64,000 nucleotides of DNA from Nostoc sp. FACHB-110 (lineage in GTDB: Bacteria > Cyanobacteriota > Cyanobacteriia > Cyanobacteriales > Nostocaceae): contig NZ_JACJRU010000001.1 of NCBI RefSeq assembly GCF_014697425.1, positions 1-64,000 on the forward strand. The letters are read 5' to 3'. Shown piece by piece: positions 29,101 through 41,100 of the stretch. A program made the translations under genes and the position numbers. The stretch's first letter is position 1; the number at the start of each line of letters is the position of its first letter. The notes beneath the pieces were generated by a model. It was not told the origin of the DNA and did not search any database. It was given only the letters and a program-made list of their open reading frames with translations.

Positions 29101-32100
29101 CGTGGGTGCCAATATTGGGATGTTCACACTCTTTGTCGGGCAACTACGTAAGGATGTCTCGATTTACGCCTTTGAGCCAATTCCACCTGTTTTTGACTTA
29201 CTACGCATAAATGCCCAGAGCTATGGCTTAAATGTGAAGCTATTTAATCTTGGCCTTTCTAGGGAAACAAAGAGTGATACCTTTACATATTATCCTCAAG
29301 TTTCCGTTATTTCCGGGCGCTTTGCTGATACCGAGCAAGAGCGCGAAGTCATCAAATCCTTTTTGCTTAAACAACAAAGTACTGTAGCAAATGAGACAGT
29401 ATTATCTAGTCAAGCAATTGATGAACTGCTAACAGAAAGATTGCAGAGTCAACAATTCACTTGCCACTTAAGAACAATTTCTGATGTGATAAGTGAGCAT
29501 AGCGTTGAGAAGATTGATTTGCTAAAAATCGATGTGGAGAAAAGTGAACGGGATGTGCTGTCTGGCATCCAGCCACAAGATTGGCAAAAGATTCAGCAGA
29601 TAGTTGTAGAGGTTCATAACATTAATGGCACGTTGGAGGAGATTGCCACCCTGTTAAAAGAACATGGATACGACCTAACTATTGAGCAGGATACTTTACT
29701 AGAAAATACTGCACTCTACAATATTTATGCCAGACGACCATCTATAAACCAGTACCTTCCAGAAGAGCCTGGTAGCAGTATAGTTAGTGATTGTGTAAAA
29801 CCGACCTGGAGTAATTCGAGTTCATTAGTCAGTGACGTTCGCAGTTTCCTACAAAAGAAGCTACCTGAATATATGGTACCCCAGGCTTTTGTGCTGCTGG
29901 AGTCCTTGCCTCTAACACAAAATGGCAAAGTAGACCGTCGTGCTTTGCCAGCACCAGAATTAGAGAGAACAGTGCGAGAAAAATTTGTTGCCCCACGCAC
30001 AGCAGTTGAAGAAATTCTCGTACAAATTTGGGTACAAGTTCTGAAAGTAGAACCTGTGGGTATTAATGATAATTTTTTTGAACTTGGAGGACATTCACTG
30101 TTAGCAACGCAATTAGTTTCACGTATTCGCAACATTTTCAAAGTGGAACTAGCATTACGTCAATTTTTTGCTGCCCCTACAGTAACTGAATTGGCGGCTC
30201 TAATTGGGCAATTACAGCAACAAGACTCAGAACTAGCTGCACCACCCATCATAAAACGATCAGCAAATGCAGAAATACCACTGTCATTCGCACAGCAGCG
30301 TTTGTGGTTTTTAGACCAATTTGCACCAAATAGTTCCTTCTACAACATCCCCATAGGTTTGCGCTTAGTGGGAAGTGTGAATACTTCTGCTTTAGAACAG
30401 AGCTTCCAAGAAATTATTCATCGCCACGAAGCATTACGTACTAATTTTGTTGTCGTTGATGGGCAACCAAGACAAATTATTAGGGAATGGACTTGGGGTA
30501 ATGAGGTTAGGGGAATATTATCAATTGTTGACTTGCAAAATTTATCCGTAACAGAGCAAGAAACTGCTGCACAGCAGTTAGCAAAACAACAAGCAATTCA
30601 ACCTTTTGATTTAGCGAATGATGCTTTAATCAGAGCAACATTAGTATTACTTTCTGATACAGAGCAGTGGTTATTAGTCTGTATGCACCATGTTGTCAGC
30701 GATGGCTGGTCAATGGGTGTATTTGTTGATGAATTAACTGCGCTATACAATGCCTATGCTCAGGGTAAATCGTCGCCTTTGCCACCACTAACAATTCAGT
30801 ATGCAGACTTCGCTGTTTGGCAAAGACAATGGTTGCAAGGTGAAGTACTCAATAGCCAATTGAGTTACTGGAAACAACAGTTGGCGGATGCACCAACCTT
30901 TTTGCCATTACCCACAGATAGACCTAGACCTGCGGTGCAGACATTCAATGGTGCATATAAAAAGTTTGCCTTGTCTGTGGAGTTGACCCAAAAGTTGGAA
31001 AAACTCAGTCAACAGCAAGGGGTAACTTTGTTTATGACGTTGTTGGCGATATATAATACCCTACTTTATCGCTACACTGGGCAAGAAGATATATTAGTAG
31101 GGACACCAATTGCTAACCGCGATCGCTCCGACATAGAGACACTAATTGGCTTTTTTGTCAACACTTTAGTCATGCGGACTAATTTGGCAGAAAACCCCAC
31201 CTTTAACGAATTACTCCCGCGCATTCGAGAAACAGCACTGTCGGCTTATGCTCATCAAGATTTGCCCTTGGAAATGTTGGTGGAAGCATTGCAGCCAGAA
31301 CGGGATATGAGCCATACACCACTATTCCAAGTGATGTTCAGTCTCCAGAATACGCCTGTATCGGAATTTGAGTTGAGTGGGTTAAGTGTGAGTTTATTAC
31401 CCAGCGAAATTTCTACTGCCAAGTTCGATATGACTTTAGTGATGGAGAACTCTGCGACTGGACTAATAGGCTGGTGGGAGTATAACACTGACTTGTTTGA
31501 TAGCACCACTATCGAACGGATGATGGGTCATTTTGTCACATTGCTTGAGGCAATTGTGACAAATCCCCAAGAAAAAATTTCGCAATTGCCAATGTTGACT
31601 GCTTCTGAGCAACAACAGTTATTACTTGAGTGGAATGATACTAAATCTCTCTATCCAGCTGATAAATGTATTCATCAATTATTTGAGGAGCAGGTGACGC
31701 TGACACCCGATGCGATAGCAGTAGTGTTTGGCAATCAACAATTGACATACCAGGAATTAAATCATCGTGCGAACTCCTTAGCAAATTACTTGCTTGATTT
31801 GGGTGTAACAGCAGATACCTTAGTAGGAATATGTGTAGAACGTTCCTTAGAAATGGTCGTGGGACTATTGGGTATTCTCAAGGCTGGTGGTGCTTATGTG
31901 CCAATTGACAGTGAGTATCCAACTGAGCGTTTGGCTTTCATGCTCGATGATACTCAGCTATCAGTAATATTGACGCAAGAAAAATTAATTAATAGGCTGG
32001 GCGAAAACCTCCGGTGCGGCTTTGCTAAACGCACAATCCAAATCATTAGCTTAGACTCAAACTGGGATACCATCTCTCAAAAACCACAATACAACCCGAC

Positions 32101-35100
32101 TAGCAACACCAAAGCGCAAAACTTAGCTTATGTGATGTACACCAGTGGTTCAACAGGGAAACCCAAAGGTGTAAGCATTATCCATCAAGGTGTAGTGCGA
32201 TTAGTCAAACAAAATCACTATGTCAGCTTTAGTGAAAAAGAAGTCTTTCTTCAAGTTGCGCCTATTGCCTTCGACGCAGCCACTTTTGAAATTTGGGGAG
32301 CGTTACTGAACGGTGCAAAACTAATTATTTACCCCGCCACCACCCCAACAATTGATCAACTAGGAAAAGTTATTGAGCAACATCAAGTAACCACCCTTTG
32401 GCTAACGGCGGGTTTATTTCATCTCATGGTGGATGAAAATATTCATGCTTTCCAACCCTTACGCCAACTCATCGCCGGTGGTGACGTTTTATCTGTTTCC
32501 CATGTCCAGAAATTTCTGCAAACTGTAGAAAATTGCCGACTAATTAATGGTTACGGCCCAACAGAAAATACAACTTTTACTTGCTGTTATCCCATTCCTG
32601 ACTCACTGAGTCCTGATGTCTCCGTTCCCATTGGTCGTCCCATTACCAATACTCAGGTTTACATTTTAGATCAAAATCTGCAACCATTACCAATTGGTGT
32701 ACCCGGAGAATTACATATTGGTGGTGCAGGGTTAGCAAGGGGTTATTTTAACCGCCAGGAGTTAACACAAGAGAAATTTATCCCCAATCCTTTTGACAAG
32801 TCAAAACTCAAGAGTCGAAAGACAAAATTATATAAAACAGGGGATTTAGTACGCTATCTCAGTGATGGCAACATTCAATACTTAGGACGCATAGATAATC
32901 AAGTCAAAATTCGCGGCTTCCGCATTGAACTGGGCGAAATCGAAGCCCTGTTGAGTCAACATAGTCATGTACAAGCAAGTTGCGTCATCCTGCGCGAAGA
33001 TACCCCAGGCGATAAACGTTTAGTTGCTTACGTAGTAGCCCATCCAGAATCGACACCGACAGTTGGCGAACTCCGTCAATTTGTCAAGTCCAAGCTGCCA
33101 GAGTACATGATACCCAACGCCTTTGTTATTCTAGGCTCCTTACCACTCACAGCTAACGGCAAAGTAGACCGTCGCGCATTACCCGCACCAGATTTATACA
33201 ACAGTTCCGATACATATATTGCCCCACGTAACCCCAGAGAAGAACTGTTAGCACAAATTTGGGCGCAACTGCTGAAAGTAGAGCTTGTAGGGATTAATGA
33301 TAATTTCTTTGAACTAGGTGGACATTCCCTACTCGCAACGCAATTAGTCTCACGTATTCGCAACATTTTCCAAGTAGAGCTACCATTGCGGGAATTTTTT
33401 GCCCAAGCGACAGTAGGCGAGTTGGCGCATCTAATTGAGCAATTACAGCAACAAGACTCAGCCCTGGTTGCACCACCTATTGTCCAACGGGGAGAGAATG
33501 CAGAACTCAGCCTCTCATTTGCTCAACAGCGATTATGGTTTTTAGACCAGTTTGAGTCAAACAGTTCCTTCTACAATATCCCCTTCGGGTTGCGCTTAGT
33601 GGGAACTCTGAATGTCAGCACCTTAGAACAAAGTTTCCGGGAAATTATTCAACGCCATGAAGCATTACGGACTAACTTTGTTAGTGTTGATGGGCAGCCA
33701 AGACAGATTATTCAATTAGAACCCTATTGGCAACTTACAGTAGTTGACTTGCAGCATTTACCCTTAAAAGAAAAAGAAGCAACTGCACAGGAATTAGTGC
33801 AGCAACAAGCCATTAAGCCGTTTGACTTAGCCGATGGTGCATTAATCAGAGCAACATTATTAGTGCTGTCTGATACAGAACATTGGTTGAATGTATCTAT
33901 GCACCACATTGTTTCTGATGGCTGGTCAATGGGTGTGTTTTCTCAAGAGTTAGTCGCACTGTACAATGCTTATTCTCAAGGTCAAGAGTCACCATTAGCG
34001 CCACTGTCAATTCAGTATGCAGATTTTGCTCTGTGGCAAAGACAATGGTTGCAAGGTGAGGTACTGCAAAGTCAATTGAGTTACTGGGAACAACAACTCA
34101 AAGATGCACCCACTTTATTATCCTTACCCACAGACCGACCCAGACCTGCGGTGCAGACTTACAATGGGTCAAGTCAAGAGTTCGCCCTGACTCTGGAACT
34201 AACTCATCAGTTGACAAAACTCAGCCAAGAGCAAGGTGTGACTTTGTTCATGACGCTGTTGGCTGCATACAATACCTTGCTTTATCGCTACACTGGGCAA
34301 GAAGATATATTAGTGGGTTCGCCAATTGCTAACCGCGATCGCTCCGAGATAGAAGGGTTAATTGGCTTTTTTGTCAATACCTTAGTTTTGCGAACTGACT
34401 TAGCAGGGAACCCCAGCTTTAACGAATTACTCAGCCGTGTGCGTGACGTGGCAATGGCGGCATACTCTCATCAGAATTTGCCATTTGAAATGCTGGTGGA
34501 AGCATTACAGCCAGAACGGGATCTCAGCCATACACCACTATTTCAAGTCATGTTTGCCCTCCAGAATGCGCCCGCATCTGAATTAGAGCTAACTGGACTC
34601 AATGTCAGTCCATTGCCAGTAAAACTGACAACTTCCAGATTTGATTTAACTTTAATCATGGAAAACAGCCCAACAGGGCTGATGGGGTTGTGGGAATACA
34701 GCACCGACTTGTTTGATGCTAGTACCATTGAGCGCATGACAAGTCATTTGGTGACGTTGCTAGAAGGCATTGTAGCTAACCCAGAACAGCAAATTTCCCA
34801 ATTGCCCCTGCTGACACAACCGGAACAACAAAAATTACTGGTCGAGTGGAACGATACAAAGGTTGATTATCCTCTACATAAGTGCCTTTATCAGCTGTTT
34901 GAGGAGCAAGTAGAACTGATACCCGATGCCATAGCAGTAGAATTTGTAGACGCAGATATCACAGTTGATGCCATAAGTCAACAACTGACATACAGTGAAT
35001 TAAACAACCGCGCTAATCAGTTGGCGCATCACTTGCGGTCTTTGGGTGTCAAACCCGATACCTTGGTCGGTTTGTATCTAGAGCGTTCTTTAGAGATGGT

Positions 35101-38100
35101 CGTCGGACTGTTGGCGATTCTCAAAGCTGGGGCTGCTTATGTACCTCTTGACCCAAAATATCCCACAGAGCGTTTGCGCTTTATCTTAGAAGATACGCAA
35201 GCGCAAGTGTTGTTAACAGTGCAGTCACTTCTTGACCGACTGCCGCCAAATCAAGCACAGCTTGTTTGTTTAGATACTGATGCTGAATTAATCTCTCAGT
35301 ACAGCCAAGACAATCTCATCTCCGGTGTCCAAGCCAATAACTTAACTTACATAATTTACACCTCTGGTTCTACAGGACAACCGAAAGGTATAGCTATGAA
35401 TCAGCTGGCCTTGAGCAATCTGATATTATGGCATCGGGACAATCTGAAAATTGCCAGTGGAGCCAAAACCCTGCAATTTGCTTCCATTAACTTTGATGTC
35501 TCCTGCCAAGAAATCTTCTCTACTTGGTGTTCTGGCGGTACATTGTTCGTCATTGCTGAGGAATTACGTCACGATACAAGAGCTTTGTTAGGTCTTCTCC
35601 AAGAAAAAGCCATTCAAAGAATATTTGTCCCCGTTGTCTTGCTCACGCAACTAGCGGAAGTGGCTGTTAGTAATGAGTTAGTCAATACTCATTTGCAGGA
35701 AATCATTACGGCTGGGGAACAGTTACAGATTACCCCTACTATTTCTCAGTGGCTAAGTCAGCTAAATGACTGTACTCTGCACAATCATTACGGGCCATCA
35801 GAAACCCATTTAGCCACCAGTTTTACTCTACCTGATTCAGTAGATACTTGGCCAGCCCTGCCTTCGATTGGTCGTCCCATTGCCAACACCCAAATTTACA
35901 TCCTCGATCAGTATTTACAGCCTGTACCCGTGGGTGTAGCAGGGGAATTGCACATCGGCGGTGTTTCCTTGGCGCGAGGCTACCTCAACCGACCAGAATT
36001 AACCCAAGAAAAATTTATTCCCAATCCTTTTGATGAGGCAGGGAGCAGGGGGCAGGGAGCAGGGAGCAAGAATATAATTCAGCACGGGCTGAACGCCCCG
36101 CTACCGCTAACAGCACTTTTATACAAAACAGGGGATTTAGCGCGGTATTTAGCAGATGGCAACATAGAATACTTGGGACGCATCGATAATCAAGTAAAAA
36201 TACGCGGCTTCCGCATTGAGTTAGGCGAAATCGAAGCAGTATTGAACCAATATGAATCTGTAAAAGCCAATTGTGTCATCCTCCGCGAAGATACTCCAGG
36301 GAATAAACGCCTAGTGGCTTATATCGTTCCTCAACCACAGACAACACCTAAAGTTAGCGAACTGCGCGAGTTCCTTTCCTCCAAGCTACCAGAATATATG
36401 GTTCCTGCGGCGATCGTCATCTTGGATGCCCTACCTTTGACCCCCAATGGCAAAGTCAACCGTCTCGCCTTACCCGCACCAGAACCAAGTAGTGAATTAT
36501 TAGCTCAATATGTCGCGCCACGCACTCCAATTGAGGAAATTTTGGCACAAATTTGGCAACAAGTCCTGAAAGTCGAGCGTGTGGGCAGACATGATAACTT
36601 CTTTGAGCTAGGAGGACATTCACTGCTAGCAACGCAACTGGTTTCACGCATTCGCAGTAATTTCCAAGTTGAACTACCTCTGCAAAGCTTATTTGCTGCA
36701 CCAACAATTGCTCAATTGTCGCCACATATTCAAAGCTGGCAGCAACAAGACTTAACTTTAGCTGCACCACCTATCCTACCGAGGGCAGAGAATGGGGAAT
36801 TACCACTTTCTTATGCTCAACAGCGTTTGTGGTTTTTAGATAAGTTCGAGCCGAACAGCGCTTCATACAATATTCCTGTTGCTTTGCGGTTAGTGGGAAC
36901 TGTGAATGTTGCTGTTTTAGAAAAAAGCTTGGGGGAAATTATTCATCGCCACGAAGCATTACGCACTAACTTTGTTACCGTTGATGGGCAGGCAAGACAA
37001 GTTATTCAAATAGAACCAAATTGGTCACTTGCAGTTGTTGATTTGCAGCATTTACCGATAAAAGAACAAAAAACGGCTGCACAGGAATTAGTGCAACAAC
37101 AAGCAAATCAACCTTTTGACTTAGCCCAGGAAGCATTAATCAGAGCGACATTATTGGTGCTTTCTGATACAGAGCATTGGTTAATAATATGTATGCACCA
37201 TATTGTCAGTGATGGCTGGTCAATGGGTGTGTTTGTTGATGAATTAACAACGCTGTACAATGCTTATTCTCAGGGTGAAAAGTCTCCCTTGTTGCCTCTG
37301 GCAATTCAGTATGCAGATTTTGCCCTGTGGCAAAGAGAATGGTTGCAAGGCGAGGTACTCAATAGTCAGTTGGGTTACTGGAAACAACAATTAGCTGATG
37401 CACCCAAGTTCTTACCGTTACCGACAGATAGACCAAGACCAGCCCAGAAGACTTTCAATGGCGCACATCTGGAGTTTAGGCTTTCTGTTGAGTTAACCCA
37501 GAAGTTGGAAAAACTGAGTCAACAACAAGGGGTAACTTTGTTTATGACTTTGTTGGCGGCGTATAATACCCTGCTTTATCGCTACACTGGGCAAGAAGAT
37601 ATTTTAGTAGGGACACCAATTGCTAACCGCGATCGCCAAGAGATAGAAGGGTTAATTGGCTTTTTTGTCAATACCTTAGTTATGCGAACTAACTTGGCAG
37701 GAAACCCCAGCTTTAGCGAATTATTACCCCACATTCGGGAAACCGCACTGTCGGCTTACGCTCATCAAGATTTGCCCTTTGAAATGTTGGTGGAAGCATT
37801 GCAGCCAGAACGAGACATGAGCCATACACCGCTATTCCAAGTGATGTTTGTGCTGCAAAATACTCCCACATCGCAATTCGACTTGACTGGGTTAACTATT
37901 AGTGACTTACCCATTGCAACTTCCACCGTCAAGTTTGATTTAACTTTAGTGATGGAGAAAACTGCAACGGGATTAATAGGATGGTGGCAATATAACACTG
38001 ACTTGTTTGATAGCAGCACCATTTCACGGATGCAGGGGCATTTTGTCACACTGCTAGAAGCTATTGTAACTAATCCTAGCGATCGCATTTCCCAATTGCC

Positions 38101-41100
38101 CATACTCACAGCAACTGAGCAACAACAGTTATTAATTGACTGGAATGATACAGCAGTAGATTACCCCCAACATAAATGTATCCATCAATTATTTGAGGAG
38201 CAAGTGGAACAGACACCCGATACAGTGGCGGTGGTGTTTGTAGACGAGCGCAGCGAGGCTTCTCGGAGAGTAAATCAACAATTGACTTACCGCGAATTAA
38301 ATAGTCGTGCGAATGGGTTAGCACATTATCTACAAACTCTAGGCGTGAAACCAGATACGCTGGTGGGGATTTGCGTTGAACGTTCCTTAGAAATGGTGGT
38401 GGGACTTTTAGGTATTCTCAAAGCGGGTGGTGCATATCTACCACTTGACCCTGAATATCCCCAAGAGCGATTGAGCTTTATGCTTGATGATTCTCAAGTT
38501 GAGATACTGCTAACCCAGGAGAAATTAGTAGATAAATTACCCGCTAATCAAGCAAAACTAGTCTTTATCGATAATATCTGGGCAAAAATTGACCAGAAAA
38601 ATCAAAAAAATCCTGTTAGTGAAGTCACCCCATCTCATCTAGCAAATCTTATTTACACCAGTGGTTCTACAGGTAAACCTAAAGGTGTGATGGTTGAACA
38701 TAAAGGACTGGTAAACCTAGCTCAAGCGCAAATTCAAGCTTTTGGTGTAGATTCTGCTAGTCGAGTTCTCCAGTTTGCTTCCTTCAGTTTTGATGCTTGT
38801 ATATGGGAAATCTTGATGGCTTGGGCATCAGGAGGAACACTCTATCTAGAAACAAAAGACTCAATCATACCGGGTACACCGTTAATCGAGCGATTACGCG
38901 ACAATGGCATTACCCATGTCACCCTGCCACCTTCGGCATTAGCAGTCCTACCTGATGAAGAACTGCCATCACTGCAAACAATCATCGTTGCAGGTGAAGC
39001 TTGTCCGGCTGAATTGATCAAAACTTGGTCTGTTGGCAGAAACTTTATCAATGCTTATGGGCCGACAGAAGCAAGCGTCTGCGCCACAACTGCTAAATGT
39101 ACGCCAGCAGATGAAAAAGTTACCATTGGTCGTCCCATTGCCAACGCCCAAATTTACATTTTAGACTCGCAATTACAACCAGTACCGATTGGTATACCAG
39201 GAGAACTACATATTGGTGGCGCGGGTGTAGCACGAGGCTATCTCAACCGTCCTGAGTTAACACAAGAAAAATTTATCCCGAATCCTTTTGAGGAGGTAGG
39301 AGGACATTCTTCTACTCAGAAGTCAGCACTTTTATACAAAACAGGGGACTTAGCAAGGTATTTAGCAGATGGCAACATTGAATACTTAGGACGCATTGAC
39401 AATCAAGTAAAAATTAGAGGTTTCCGTATTGAATTGGCTGAAATTGATGCCATACTGAGTCAGCATCCCGGTGTTAGGGAAAGTGTGGTCATCGCCAGAG
39501 AAGATATCCCAGGAGAAAAACGCTTAGTGGCTTATTTTGCGCCACATCTGGGACAAACTCTCACTACCAATGAGCTACGGATTTTCTTGCAAGAGAAATT
39601 ACCACAGTATATGCTTCCAAGTGCCTTTGTGAGCCTAGAGTCTTTACCATTAAGCCCTAATGGTAAGGTAGACCGCAAAGCTTTACCTATGCCTGATGCT
39701 CAAAATACTCAGTTGGCGGGGAGTTTTGTAGCACCACGTACTTATGTAGAAAAGGTATTAGCGGATATTTGGGCTGATGTACTGCATCTAGAACAGGTGG
39801 GTGTGTTTGATAATTTCTTTGATTTAGGAGGTCATTCCCTAACAACGATTCGGGTGATGTCTCAGGTAAATGAGATTTTCCAGATGCAGTTACCGTTGCG
39901 CCACTTATTTACTGCACCAACTGTAGCTGAATTGGCTCAAACTATAGAATCTACTTCTAGAACAGATTCTACTGCTCGTGCCGATGAAATTACTCCCTTA
40001 AATTTACAGGCGGAAGTTGTCTTAGACGAGACAATTCAACTGGGAAATTTAGTTTACCAACCTGTAAGTGAACCAAAGGCAATTCTGCTCACAGGTGCAA
40101 CAGGCTTTGTCGGTGCTTTTTTGCTGGCGGAATTATTACAACAAACTCAAGCAGATATCTATTGTTTGGTGCGTGGTGCTAATTTGACCGCAGGAAAACA
40201 ACGCCTGGAAGAAACCCTCAAAGCTAGTTTAGTCTGGGAGGAATCTTTCAATTCACGAATTATTCCAGTGTTGGGAGATTTATCTCAACCGCTTTTGGGT
40301 CTTGATGATGAACAGTTTCACCTGATGGCTAAGAACATTGACTGGATTTACCATAATGGTGCTTTAGTCAATAACATTTATCCATACGCTTTATTTAAAG
40401 CTGCAAATGTGCGCGGAACTGAGGAAGTCTTGCGATTAGCTAGCCAAGTCAAAATTAAGCCTGTACATTTCGTTTCTACTTTGAGTGTATTTAACTCAGA
40501 TGAGTATTTCAAATTAGGGATGGTTGCAGAAAACGATCCCCTAGAACACTATCAAGGACTACTAGGTGGCTATACCCAAAGTAAATGGGTGGCAGAAAAG
40601 ATTATGATGATGGCAGGCGATCGCGGTTTACCTTGCAGTATCTACAGGCTTGGTAGAGTCACATGGCACAGTCAAAGCGGCGTTTGGAATGAAAATGACC
40701 TGTTTTACAGATTCATCAAAGGCTGTATTCAACTCAAGTGTGCGCCAGAAATGGATAGCATGACAGAAATTACACCTGTAGACTATGTAGCCAAAGCATT
40801 AGTCCACCTATCGCAGCAACCAGAATCTTTGGGTAAAGCTTTTCATTTAGTTAACTCTAATTCTGCATCTTGGAGCCAGTTAATAAACTGTATCCACTCT
40901 TTAGGTTATCCATTGCAACAACTTTCCTATGAAGCTTGGCAAGCTGAATTAATGCGTCATACCCAAATTTCGAGTGATAACGCCTTGTATTCATTTGTAT
41001 CTTTAGCAGGAGAAAATACATCTTCAAATTCCCAAGCAAAAGCAACATCTAGTTTAAAATTTGATTGCCAAAACACACTGAATGGAATTGCTAATAGCGC

